Under the pieces are notes generated by a model, which ran no database searches, was not told the origin of the DNA, and saw only the letters and a program-made list of their open reading frames with translations. This document shows positions 25,596-37,269 of a stretch of 64,000 nucleotides of DNA, one piece after another. How positions within the stretch are numbered: the first letter of the stretch is position 1; every line of letters begins with the position of its first letter. A program made the translations under genes and the position numbers. This DNA comes from Mesocentrotus franciscanus (lineage: Eukaryota; Echinodermata; Echinoidea; Camarodonta; Strongylocentrotidae), in the NCBI GenBank assembly GCA_037976565.1, contig CP137685.1, forward strand, positions 27,710,827 through 27,774,826. Reading direction: 5' to 3'.

Positions 25596-28038
25596 CTATA
25601 CAAAGAGTGGCATATCATATCCAAACATATGGAAATCAGGTTCATAAATGTTGTAGAGCTCTTTCAACAACTTTGTTGGCACCTGGGAATAATACCTTCT
25701 TAACAATTCTGCATCTGTATTTTTACGGGAGGGCCTTTCCCGTATTCCGTTTCGTTCCAGATGCCAATTTTCTTCAGCACGTATGGAATATCGTCGCTTG
25801 CGTCCTCCAAACGTCCAATAATGTCAAAGTCAATTTCGCATGGCATGTTCTGCACATAAATCGGTTTCCAGTGCGGATTTCCTCTGTTCTCAGCAGACCC
25901 AACGAGGTATGAGATAAATTCCGTAAATGTCACATTTGGGCTGGAGATCTCTGCAGCGGAGCCTGTCCTATACTGCTTGATTATTCGCCGTGCTAGGCTG
26001 GCAAACACTGAATTTTTGTGATCCACAAATTTGTCTCTGTACCCTGAAAGTATTCTCGACAGAGGGTTTCGCACAAACATAAATTTGGTGTATGTCTCCA
26101 AGAGCACTTTCACGTGCTCTTCCTTAAACTTTGGCATCCACTGAAGTGCCCTGTGCGAGTAAAGCTTCTGATTTGGTACATTTAGAAATCCCTCCAAATC
26201 CTGCACTATCACCCGCTCCCAATTGGTAGAGCCCACTTTGTATACAATGCTGTAGATGAAGCGGAACTTATCATTCACAATTAGGGAGCGCAGCTGGTTC
26301 TTGTGATAGGCTAGGTAAGTGGTATCTCGAGCTGTCCGATTGTACAGGGATTGACAGACTTTTCTTAATCTGAATTTTCGTTCTACTTGAATTGTTTCCA
26401 TGAGTTTCCACCAGTCCTCCTGAAGATATGATAACAAAAATTAACAAATCATAACCATTAAGCAATTACAGTAATGTTATGGTTTAAAAAAAAAAAAAAA
26501 AAAAGACAAGGATGGACTATTCTGACATTTTAATATTTAAATAGTAGTAATTACAAGTAATAACAATAATAGTAAAGACATCAAATATATTGATCATCGT
26601 TGTAGGGAAATGTAACATCTGCTGTAAGCCTATCGAAAGAAATTTTAAATCAGTAAATGGGTCAATTTCTTCTTGTAGTTTCTCTGATTTGGGGTAAATA
26701 GGCATCTTCAACATACATCTGTCGACAAATTTAGCTCCATTACAACATTGTCTGTTTGTGAAGTTCATACTTGATATAGTCTTTGAGGTATTACAATAGA
26801 GTAAGGGGCTGGTGGAAAACCCTTTCATCATCTCCTGAGAGCTACATTTCGTTGCACGGCTGGCAGAAGGGCGTTAGCGCACGAGCGGCTCGAAAACTAC
26901 TTTTCGAATTATTCGCATTTAAAGATTTGTTTTATTTTTAAACTGCTTTCTGTCCCGAAAAATGGTTTAAAACTTAATAGAAATGTTTTAGTAGAACATG
27001 ACCACACTTTTCTTCTCGGAAATAAGTCAGTTTTATAAAAGTTTGAGGCGATTCAATGCTCACGCCCTTCTGCTTAGCGCTTCATTTTTTACCTGAAGTT
27101 CGAGCTAATGCCCTTCTGCCAGCCAGGCAACGATTTGTAGATTGGAATTATCTTCATGTAAAGTGCTACCGGCAAAAGCGTCTAACTTATATACAGTAAT
27201 GGGTTTTCCTCTCTTTAATCTTTGGGGCAACAGTCATTTAAAAAATGAACTTATAGAACCTACCCTAATGAATCTTTCATTCTCTTCTGTTGTCAAATCA
27301 AATGTCATTTCTTCTAAATCCATTCTTCTCTCGTTGAGCAACCTCCTGTACTGTTCAGAGTTAACATGTTTGTCTCTTCCAAGATCTGGTGGGGGAGAAA
27401 GTAAGAGTGGGAGGTGTTATAGTTTCAACTGATTTGAAAAGAGGCTGACAATTTCTGAAGTAGGATCTCTCACGACTAGAAATGTATGCATGTTTGATAC
27501 CTGCTTACATGTATATTTGTATAATTGAGATTCAGTTGGTTGAGTAAGATTTTATGGTTTGGAATTAACTTAAATTAACTTACCAGTGTGTTCTTAGAGA
27601 AATCACTTCTTGGTTCCATTCTGTCAATCTCTCTCTACACACCGATAAGATCATCATGTTTGTTCACTGATACATACACGGTATATGACTAATCACTATC
27701 AGGATAAATTTCCACACAATGAACAGGCCCCTGGATCTTGTATCACAATGAGGCAATTAGTCTTTCTAGATCCTAGTACCAAGTCCAAGGAGAGTATTTG
27801 TTAAGCTTGTGATATCAAATTCCAGCAACTTTTTCAATGGGACGACAGACAAGACACCCGAAGATGGCACAAGGTATGATTTTCAACACAGTTAAATTAA
27901 CATGATACTTTGATAGTTAAAGTTTCAAAATTAGTTCTTACCTTGTAAAAATGTGACAACACTATTGATGACAATGTAACCAATGACCCCGTAAAACAGC
28001 GGCGGTAGGAATCTTTTAAATTTCAGTCTGATCTTCAT
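25596..28038 (-). CDS. Carbohydrate sulfotransferase, HNK-1ST/CHST8-14-like (Sulfotransfer_2), three coding exons; apparent frameshift near the C-terminus
   Basis: Minus-strand coding exons: 28038-27942, 27385-27264, 26419-25596. Exon 1 begins MKIRLKFKRFLPPLFYG and holds a short basic tail and one hydrophobic segment (about residues 11-31): a type II Golgi membrane anchor. Exon 2 is a polar stem. Exon 3 holds the catalytic domain with a 5'-phosphosulfate loop (YKVGSTNWERV), the 3'-phosphate motif FVRNPLSRILSGYRDKF, HWKPIY and a family-like tail RRYYSQVPTKLLKELY. Expected length is about 347 residues, normal for the family. Role by family: transfers sulfate from PAPS to a hexosamine in chondroitin/dermatan sulfate or N-glycans in the Golgi; the exact acceptor cannot be told here. 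The frame that carries both PAPS motifs stops at 25700-25702, whereas the conserved tail is in a second frame ending at TAG 25596-25598; one base appears to be missing between about 25720 and 25745. A 5' UTR acceptor (TTTCAG) lies just upstream of the ATG, near 28052. Confidence 0.85.
26850..27132. mobile_element. MITE-like element, copy 2, in sulfotransferase intron
   Basis: 283 bp, same orientation and clearly homologous along its whole length to 16598-16886, with TIRs starting CGTTGCACGGCTGGCAGAAG. Also flanked by ATTT on each side. Confidence 0.75.
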
Positions 28039-28635
28039 GGTGACACTTTACTACAGAGTGCTCTGAAACACAAAAAGTTAAGAATTAGAAAGTAAGGTCA
28101 GGACTTAAGAGCGACTTGAGGAGTAAGGAGGGAAGCAAGAAAACTTTTATTTTAATTTAAGAGAATCAATTAGCGATCACATCTTTTGACTTTTTACGCC
28201 CTCTTCCAACTTTCAAGACAGTTGGTTATGTAGGAGAGGGATTCGGTGAAGCAAGACGTACATGTAGATCTGTTCTCAGTGGAATGTTTCCCTGAAAGAA
28301 ATAGTTCTAGGTCTAGACCAATTTTGCGGTCTACCAGTACCAGATCAGATAACCGTATTTACTTCTTGAGAGTCAGATTCAGAGCGAACTACCACAACAC
28401 ACCAGCCCGACACGTCGGCGTGCTCACCGAGCTGCGTTCGTGGCTGGGTAAACAAAGCTGGAGAAAAGCTCCAGCCTCCGATATTGTCAAATTTACGGAT
28501 CAAAGTATCTTTTATTTGCTATCGCAACATTGAGTAGGTCGGTGGTAGCCGAACGACTTCAATATATCAGGTAATCAAATTAGGCCTATACTTCTTTATA
28601 AAAACAACAACACTTAGATCTACTTAAGTACTTAC

Positions 28636-28740
28636 GAAAAGATTCCAGAAGTTTGTTTACTGCTCGCTTTATTTTACAATAAAATAATGTGGCCTAGAGG
28701 TGGCGGTCGACGAAGAGTCCCTTCAGCGACTGTGGATATA
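28636..28740 (-). promoter_or_regulatory. Possible 5' UTR exon and promoter area of the sulfotransferase gene
   Basis: On the minus strand a good donor (GTAAGTAC) follows position 28636, and a TTTCAG acceptor sits about 14 bp upstream of the start codon at 28038. Together they suggest a non-coding first exon ending at 28636. The upstream limit is a guess and no TATA box or initiator was identified. Confidence 0.3.
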
Positions 28741-29560
28741 GTCCGGGGATATACAGTAGGTAACTACTACACTTGATCATAGCTATAGACTAGTTAAACT
28801 TCTTGGTTAAATCATGGAGCTAGAAGACTAGCTCCATGGTTAAATCAAAGAGACATCTTTTCTCAAATAGAGTAAGTCTGCAACGACTCGATCGTTCTTC
28901 ACACATTCGTATTAGACAGTGTATAGCAAAGCTGTTATTTATTAAAGGAAATATTCTATCGTTGAAAAAACTAAATGAATAACAAATTGAAAAGTAACGT
29001 AATCATTCCAATTTCCCTTTCTTTCTTTCTTTCTTTTCTATTTTCCCTACCCCAAATATGTTTCTCTTTTTGACGAGCCCCCCACTCCATCTCGCTGAAA
29101 ATGTCTGCCACCCCTGAATTTGATAGGGCGGATCCACAATATGCAGGGAGGGTGGATTACCTATTTCAAAGTCATTCCCTTCAGCTAGCTTCCTCTTTCA
29201 AAATTAATCGGTTGCCATCAGACTCTGAACTTGAAGATGATCAAGACCGAAGAATGATTTAAATAATCGGCAGGAAAATCCCAAGAGATGGATAAGAAAA
29301 AACGAAAGCAAAAACAAAAACAATCCACCTCCACCAACAAGTTCAACAACCATTCACTTCCTTTATGTAACGTAGCGTTATAGAGTTCGTGGACTTCAGC
29401 GTAATCATGATTAGTATACTGTTGTTTTTATTAGTTAGCGTCAATTTCGACTGTTATCACCAACGAATATTTTTCATTTTATCTATACACATAATTATAA
29501 ACTAAAAGGGAATCTTGCGAAATGTTGATTGGTTGTACGGCCGGTGTGTGTTAACCTTGC

Positions 29561-31148
29561 TCAGTCCTCAGAGTAGTACTTCCCCATGATTGCCTCAAGG
29601 CACTCAGAGACATCATCAAGTGAAGGACGCTGAGACGGCGCTTACCATACAACAAAATGCAACCAAGCTGGTGGAGTTCACTGATTTGGAACCTTTTGCC
29701 CCAGCCCTATGAAGACAGCTCCGACTTGGAAGATGTCATTTGCGGTTGTAGCCGGTAGGCTCAGTGCAAGTTCAGAAGCGATGTGTCCATAGCGTCCGAT
29801 GGCCAGATACTCTTGCTTCTCTCGGTAGGAAAAGTGGTACCTGATATAGGTTGATGAATATTGCAGGCATGTCCCAGATTGATCAGAACCCCTCGCCATT
29901 TGCTGAATTTCCTTATCAGGATATTATCTTTTTTGAGGTCGTTGATAAGAATACCCTGGTCATGCAAAACTCGAAGTTCTTCGACAATGTCCACAGCAAT
30001 CAGCAGCATTTGATGTAAAGCGTGGTGCTCTTTTCGGTGACATCATCACCCACAAACTCCATGGCCATAATTCCTACCCTATCCTCATCAAGCCTGAAGC
30101 ACCCGTAGAGTTTGGGGAAACAAGGTGACTTGCTTACAGACAGTTGCATATACCGCTTGGCGTAATCCTTAGGGAGAGAAAGGACCTTAACTGCCATTGG
30201 TTGTCCAGGAAATGAGAAGAAGCCGAGAAGTATGACGAAGTTGGAGGTGAGATCTCGGATCGCCTCGACGAGTAGGTGGTGACATCATGAGAAATACTTG
30301 AAGACTTGGTGAGGTCACATGGTCTAACCAGATGCAACTGTCGTGCCAGAGGAATGTTCGTCTGGGGAAAGACTGCAGGGAGCACAGATGAGGCGCTTCC
30401 GGAACCAGAGGTTGTGATATCACGTGGTCTGAGAAGAGACATACCGGTGACCTTGATCAGAGAAAATGTCGAGAACCAGTCATGACCAACATCTGAGGAA
30501 GAGGTCGAGTTCTTGGGGATGCTCGTGCTGATGTTACTTGGTCTAAGAAGTCCGACTTGGTAGCGACTTGTCTCTTGTCCCACAGACGTCTTTGAAGACG
30601 AAGAGATCTGAGATCTGCTGAGACCGAAGTTGCACGGTCGGAGAAGTGACACTCGATTGAAACTGTTCGTTGTAATTGCTTGAGAGGAGTTTCGGAATCT
30701 GCTTCCATCTGGGCTGCAGCTCATTGGCGAATAGTCCCTCGTTCTCGTTATTTTCAATTCACATGGTTTTATAAGGCACACCAGTCGAGGGACATTGGTA
30801 TCAGCTGAAATATGAGAAGAGGCAGAGAACCAGTCTTCCTTCGAACTGGAAACCACCAAGGAATTTTCATCCGGTCCCAAGAGAGTGATGAAGTCCCTTG
30901 GCTTGAGAAGGCGGTGTCCGGGTACGTCATCGTACGTCTGAGACACAACTGCGCACCATTTTTCTTGCAGGTAGGATGGGCAAGTCTCGGCATGGCAGGG
31001 AGTCACGATCAATTCACCAGGTTTGATCAGGAGGTGAGATGAGCTGTCCTTCTGTCCCTCTCTTTGCCGTTCTGATGTGGAGGAGATGTTCTGGATGTCG
31101 AGGGGAGTGGACTCCCTTGCCGAGGCTAAGGCAAAAAGCTTCGTTTGC
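29561..31148 (-). pseudogene. Divergent protein-kinase-like locus with N-terminal LLRPxD repeat region; kinase part broken by several frame changes
   Basis: A pyrimidine-rich acceptor ends at 31149, so the block 31148-29561 reads as the last exon of a minus-strand gene. The first ~290 codons are open and serine-rich, with seven copies of an LLRP[R/C/S/G][D/E/N][I/L/F]-type motif. A kinase-like domain follows in other frames: PMAVKVL with the VAIK-type lysine, CFPKLYGCF, catalytic loop HDQGILINDLKKDN, VLINLGHAC at the DFG position, RYHFSYREKQEYL, GHIASELAL (APE-like), ANDIF, and APSQRPSLDDVSECLEAIM before a TGA at 29561-29563. Frame changes fall near 30270, 30031-30034, 29853, 29684 and 29647; four of the five fit a single missing base. 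The H of the HRD-type motif and the D of DFG are replaced. It is either a decayed gene, a pseudokinase with assembly errors, or both. Upstream exons were not found. The kinase family resemblance is recalled, not searched. Confidence 0.6.
30290..31148 (-). CDS. Serine-rich region with seven LLRPxD-like motifs (N-terminal part of the kinase-like locus)
   Basis: One uninterrupted frame from the acceptor at 31149 to about 30290. Motif cores in order are LLIKPGEL, LLKPRDF, LIKPCEL, LLRPCNF, LLRPSNI, LLRPRDI and LVRPCDL. Core-to-core spacing is 40, 45, 43, 32, 38 and 35 residues. Spacers are rich in S, T, R and N and contain a second short recurrence, DWFSASS / DWFSTFS. I do not recognise the repeat. 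The other two minus-strand frames do not keep the motif, so the repeat exists at protein level in this frame. Whether it is still translated depends on the frame changes downstream. Confidence 0.6.
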
Positions 31149-32694
31149 CTTTAAAAGACAAAAAGAATAGAAATTCACTTTAAGTAAACAGAAATTACAA
31201 CAGAAAAGAACAAAAAGTAAAACAGATTAGAATTATGAAAAACACCAAGTAAAGTTATTTATAAGGAAATACTAAAGTTATCGAGTACGATAAGCCTACT
31301 ACAAGTTTTTTCTGACTTACCAGTGTCTTAAATTATATGCTTGATGCGATTATACTTACATTTACTAACATGTCATATATGTTGCTGCCTACATAACATA
31401 AAACTCGTCGAATGAATAACATTTCATATTCATAGATTTTCAAAACCTTTCTTACATTCTCTCCATGAGAGATGACACAGAAAACATGTGGTGTGTATCC
31501 AACACGGTCACGAATACTTGAACGTCTGCAAAAAGGAGAAAAGATTTATTACCAGTTTTTATATAAACTTATTGAAGCAGTACATAGTGTCAATAATAAT
31601 TATAAGCTCGGGATGGATGGAAGAATAAAATTACATTATGAAAACGGGTTATTTTTTGGAACGGTTTAAAGCTATTCAAAATTTTAAACGCGGGAATTCT
31701 TGATAGGCCTAAGAACTTTCGTGAAGCCTATATGCAGACAAACCTGTCATGAGCTAATATTGCTACAATTCATTTGTAGAATAGTAAATAAAAATACATA
31801 GAAATGAAACATATAAGTATATTATATACAAAATAACGAATATATGAATAGATATCTAAAATTAAAAAAAATAGATAAATATATAAATAGATAAAACTAT
31901 CAAATGAAATTTTAAAAAGGAAAGAGAAAAATACATACGAAATATGTAATTTAACTAAAGAAGAGAATGTATTTCCTAAAATACTAAGAATAACAATCAA
32001 AAATACATGATACTATTTAGCATTATACGAATAATGAACACTGCAAATATATCACTTCTGATTTATGCTAGTAAAGTGACGTCTAGTGAAAATGATCTTA
32101 TGAACTTAAAAGCCTTGAAGAAATCAGAATAGATTTTTAACCATGCTGACTGCAAGTATATAATAGTAGAACAAGTTTTATAATGAATAAAGATAAATAC
32201 AAGTAGTTTTACATGCTATTTGAGTGATCCATGACGAAATTTTGTCGCAAATCGTAGAGATTCGTAAGGACATAAACGATGCTTGAGAAGCACACTGCAC
32301 TGCGGAATGATGTTCATATTAATACACGATTTGAAACGTAATGGTTGCGACGCAACGCTCGCATGACGTCACAATACTTTTGTCCATTAAGAGACGCACG
32401 CGCTGCCCGAGGGAATTTACTGCGCATGCGCTACCGTTATTGGCAAAAATGACGTAACAAAGAGTGTACTAAAACCTTAATTATTGTTACTTCAAAGTAA
32501 AGATGAATGGCGTGCAGTAGTGTAAGGTAATGCAAGATTGGTTGCATCTTGATTGCATAGAGACAAGTTGCGTATATTAAGAAATTCAATTTCAAATATG
32601 AATATAACTGAATAGCGCCATCATTACAAAAAAATTAACTCCAGTTGGCTGTTTCGTGGGTTTTTTTTTAACTGTCCCAGTATTCCCGGTAAAA

Positions 32695-33010
32695 GTGATG
32701 GAGAGGAGGAGGAGGAGGATTGGATGGAGGAAGAAGAAGAGGGGAGGAGGAGGAGGAAACGGGAGAATAAGAAAGGTAACCCAAGTCGACGAGGAGGAGG
32801 ATGGGATGGAGGAAGAGGGGAGGAGGAGGGGAAGAGAGGAGGATGAGGAAAGGAAGAGGGGGAGAATGAGGGTGAGGAGATGGAGGAGGAGGAGGAGGAG
32901 GAGAAAGAGGAGGAAAACAAGGATGAAGAGAAGGAGATAGGAGAGGAGGAACATATAATTATAACGATTGTGGAGGGGGAAAAGACTGAAAGAAAGAAGG
33001 AGGGAGGAGG
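32695..33010 (+). repeat. GGA-rich low-complexity tract
   Basis: GGAGGAGGA repeats over 300 bp give long but spurious Arg/Glu or Ser/Leu frames on either strand. Confidence 0.85.
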
Positions 33011-33040
33011 ATCAGAGCAATCATGACAATCAAGCAACTG

Positions 33041-33116
33041 ACATGATGATGATGATGATGATGATAATGATGAAGATGATGGAAATGATGAAGATGATGA
33101 TGACGATGATGATCAC
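33041..33116 (+). repeat. GAT trinucleotide repeat
   Basis: GATGATGATGAT with few interruptions. Confidence 0.85.
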
Positions 33117-34763
33117 CATCAATATCATGAATCGACACAAAACCTGATAGGCAAATTATAAGAGACCTGTAATATTGAACTAAAGGCGAGGAATGTAAGC
33201 CAGATGAGCGAAAATGAAAAGAACGGGGGAAATGTATAGAAAAGTAATAAAACCACAAGTTTAACCTAAATGTACGGACATGATGAAGGTCTTCTTTTGG
33301 TCAAAACTAAGCGTTTTCTATATAAAAAAAAAAGTTCTAACAAATTGACATAATGAGAAGTAGTGAAATCGTTGATTAATGTGTGTACACCGATGTAAGG
33401 AAAACATCTCTGAAAATCTTTAAATTATCAACCTTTGCACGGGAAAATTAAAAGAAATTTTACAATTTAAAAAACATTGTCATGACAAGAAACAACTAAG
33501 GTCATTTGGTCTATAGAAGAAATCTGTAAAAAAAATTCTTGTCTATGGGAATATTCTCACGTGCTGGTTATAACATTCAAATTGCACATTGAATTTAGAA
33601 GCCCATGATTTTCTCTTCTTATACAGCTGTATATCAAACAGGTGTATACAGCTGTTCGCTTGATCTACAATTATGTATTTTATTTGAGAATTTAGTTTTG
33701 GGCAGACAGATAGAATTGTATTTGGCAGGGACATTAAAGGAGAATCCAACCTTATTAACAAGTTACTCTGAAGAAAAACTAAGGAATCAAAGAAGCGGAG
33801 AGGTAAACGAAAGTGGATATGAACAATAAAAATCAATGAATTTGTCAAAGTTGTAATCACTTTATTGGAGTTTCAAATTGACGGAATCTGGAATGCTAGT
33901 ACTCTAATGGATAACTCTCCCATTTTATTCCAGTGAACGAAATGAGTAGAGTGTCATTAGAAAAAATGAATATAGGTAGAATAGTTTTGTTTTCTGGAGG
34001 CCATGTAGCAAGATGCTATCCATAGGATCGTTTCAGTACTGTCCCGATGGAAAAGACGTTTTGGGTAAATATGATATGTTCAGATATCATAACTTATATG
34101 TTTATTTTTTTGGTTAAATTTCGTTCAAACTTTCACCAATCTGTTTCTCTGCTTTTTCCTTTTTCATCCAAGTCAGCCTGTTAGAAAGGTTTGATTTCCC
34201 TTTAGTTGTGAAGGGATAACTACATCAAGGACTATCACATACGGGAAACTAACCCGTAGGACAACTAGCGTTTAGACTACCCTTTATTTTACCATCCCTT
34301 TGATAGTTGTTTGATAGTAATTAGATGATTTTTTTTAGGGAGTCGTTGTCCAGGAAGACATTGCCCTAGATTGTGGCTGTCCTATATAGGGGTAGATCGG
34401 GGGATAGTTGTCCGGATGTAAAGGGTATGCCGTTGTTCGGGGAGGGGGTGGTGTTTATAGCTGTCCGGATTAGTATAGTCCTGAATACATCAGTGGATCC
34501 ATATCCCCTCTTTCGAGTTTTTTTCTTCAAGACAAGTCATGTCTTCATTCAAAGTGTATTAATTGCTTTCTGAAATGTTTCCACTCATCCTCAATTATTT
34601 GACAAATGAAGTTTTGAAGCGAGGCATATTTCTGAAATTCACCAGTTTGGTAGTATACTAATTAGTCAAAGCGTGGAGTGTGCCAATGTCCCCAATAATC
34701 AGCGAAACTTTATTTCAAATACTGTTAAAAACTTTTTCTAAAAGAGTCTTTTTGATGTAGACT

Positions 34764-35198
34764 ATGCTAATAATATTGCGGAACACCGGGCGGGATGTGA
34801 GTCGACAAGGTGCGCGGAAACCAGCAGCCGAAAAACTCAACGCACAAATTTTCTCGACCAAAAGTTTGTGTACGATTGCGTTCCTTTTGTTCGCCTGCTC
34901 CCAACAAGCAGCGGACAATGTGCAGACTATTCTATTACACAGATCGATATCCCTGTATCGACGAGGGCGTTTAGAACCCACTGTTGTCTTTTGTCAGTCC
35001 AAATTGGACCGACGCTTTACTGGAATTACCATCTTATTGAACGTCTTGGAAACTACTGGGAATTTAGAGGAATTGGATACAACGGGCGTTTTTGTGTTAG
35101 CTCACCTCTTTATGCTTGATTCAACGAAAGTGTATTGCGTCGAAGAACTCCCTGTCTCCCTACTGCTTTGTCACACAGACCCGCTGGTATTGGTGTAG
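34764..35198 (+). other. Unassigned 144-codon open frame with signal-peptide-like stretch
   Basis: Longest open frame in 31-52 kb outside low complexity. It contains a hydrophobic run CTIAFLLFACSQQAAD resembling a signal peptide core, but about 36 residues from the ATG. GC content rises locally and the opposite strand is also open (34715-34981). No family recognised; no donor in the phase needed to join the tolloid exon at 52974 was found. Confidence 0.25.
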
Positions 35199-36088
35199 CG
35201 AGTTGGCAAATAGTCACACGCTCTCTCGCAGAGTTTCGGCGTACACTTGATTTCGGTGACTCGCTGTATATAATATAATCTGTTGTATCGTTTAGTGGGA
35301 AGTTTAACCTTAGATTTGGATGTGAATGTCACGATTTCTTCTTGGATTCTCTTTTAGTGATGATGTCAACAAATCTCAATATCGTCTCTTGACTGACCTC
35401 AGTGGATGAACGTTCTTCGCCTACGCAGCTTGTAACCGAGGCCTGGGAATTATTCACCGAATTTAGCTTTCCTGATATATTGCCCGAACACAGGTGAGGA
35501 AACTCGAACCGAGGAATGGGGAGAATAATCAAACTGTCAACACATTTTGATGTAGATTGTGTCAAAAGAAACCACGGAAAATGAAAGAAAGTTTAAGATT
35601 TCACAGGGCCTATAAAAATTATGTAAAACTCTGAGTTTACAGTTTATACTTCTTTCGTTGTAGATTGATGTAATTATATACGATAACAATATTCGACTTC
35701 ATATTATGATTACTATTATTACGACACACATGATGATGATTTTTTTTTAAAGTTGAGTAAAGAGAGGTACGACGATATTGAGTAGAGTATATTGCAGCTT
35801 TTCAAAATGCGTTTTTAATTGGTTCATGATATCAATGGAAATAGTGCATTATGTTGACTGGGAGCTCTCTTTACTTATTTTGTCTTCTTCCAAACATTCA
35901 ATCTTCCAGACATTGCACCCCACTGCTCCCAGCAAGAAAGTTATTTTTGTCCTGAATGCTTGAGTTTTTGATCGTAGGTACGGGTCAAACTGAGTCTGAA
36001 ACCTAATGTATACCTACATGTACAATAATGGATGGCAAGAATCACGGTGGTCCGAAATGGAGTGTCGAATGGTGTCCATTCTGCAGAA

Positions 36089-36511
36089 GGGCAAATCCAA
36101 GCAATTGTCCCGTACGTCACAAACCACTTCTACGATTTTAGTATTTAACAACTAAAGTATTCACCCCCTTGTAAATTTGATGTTTTTGTGTTTTTCGTAA
36201 CTCAAGAATGAAAAGTTGGCTGGTTGATTTAGGGTCTTTGTTGAATACTTTAGGATGCAAGCTTTATATATCATATTCTCAAGAAACATAAATCGGGACA
36301 AATCAATTTTTTCACATACTTAAAACATGCAAAACTTGGTAAGGGTATGATTAATTTAGTTGTTGACTATTTCTGTGATGATATAGCCGTACTAGAGCTT
36401 TTATCAGTCCAAATATGAAAATATTAAAAGACACATTTTATAATAATATATTACTCCACAACACTTTGTGACGTACGGGATAGCAACTTACCAAATACAT
36501 TGGACTTGCCC
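36089..36511. mobile_element. Inverted-repeat element
   Basis: Left side GGGCAAATCCAA then CCCGTACGTCACAAA; right side TTTGTGACGTACGGG then TTGGACTTGCCC. Two inverted blocks at matching spacing bound an AT-rich centre. Confidence 0.55.
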
Positions 36512-37269
36512 GGATATTGACAACTTCCAAAGAGTCTTATTCTTGAAATCTTATGTTTTTAAAGATAATTATAAAAAAGTCCACGAAAAGCCTTCAGGAA
36601 CGTATACAAGATAACTTAAAACAAGACAAAGAGATCTAAGTATTCTATCTTTGTGCACCCTGTTCCTAACCCAATGGTTTTCTCTGTGTATTTCACTTCG
36701 CATTGAAGAAAGTACCTACAGTATCAATGAAATATGACGTAAAGTTGTAGGTTGAAAACTCCAGTTTATGTATAGAGGCTTACATGAGTTAATATGCAGG
36801 GGGCAAATGGGTAATGGCAGTGGCAAATGGCAGTGGGTAAATAGAAAGAAAATGATATTTTATTTTTTTAAATGGTATTGTTCTACAATGTATGAAATGT
36901 AAGCCTATAAAGAAGAAAACGTGGTCATATTTTGCCAAATTATAATAACTTTACAACTAGCAAAGTATTACGTAGTTTACCATGAGAATTCCCAATTGTT
37001 GGCAATGACGGCATCCTATCCAAGCCTGTATGGCTTAAGAATTCTGACAGGGCACCCAGACACTCTAAAGTGCACTTCATCAAAAGTGACTAAAAAGTCA
37101 TGAAAACTTGCCAGATCGCCTAGGGCATGTAAACACATTACCCGGCAAGCGAGAATGGGAGTATCAATCATTTTTTGTATCTGGTCTGAAATCTGAATGA
37201 GAAAAAGGCAAAGGAGCCATTTTGTGCGCTCTCGCCTATTCTTTCACAGGTTATGAGTTTGGCGTTTGT

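Noticed and set aside
28246..28533. 95-codon plus-strand frame in a GC-richer patch
   Set aside because: It is antisense to the likely 5' intron of the sulfotransferase and has no recognisable domain.
30187..30993. Three shorter minus-strand frames overlapping the LLRPxD region
   Set aside because: They do not keep the repeated motif and are out of frame with it.
32592..33037. 120-137 codon Ser/Leu/Pro-rich frames on the minus strand
   Set aside because: They lie in a GGA/TCC low-complexity tract; composition alone keeps the frames open.
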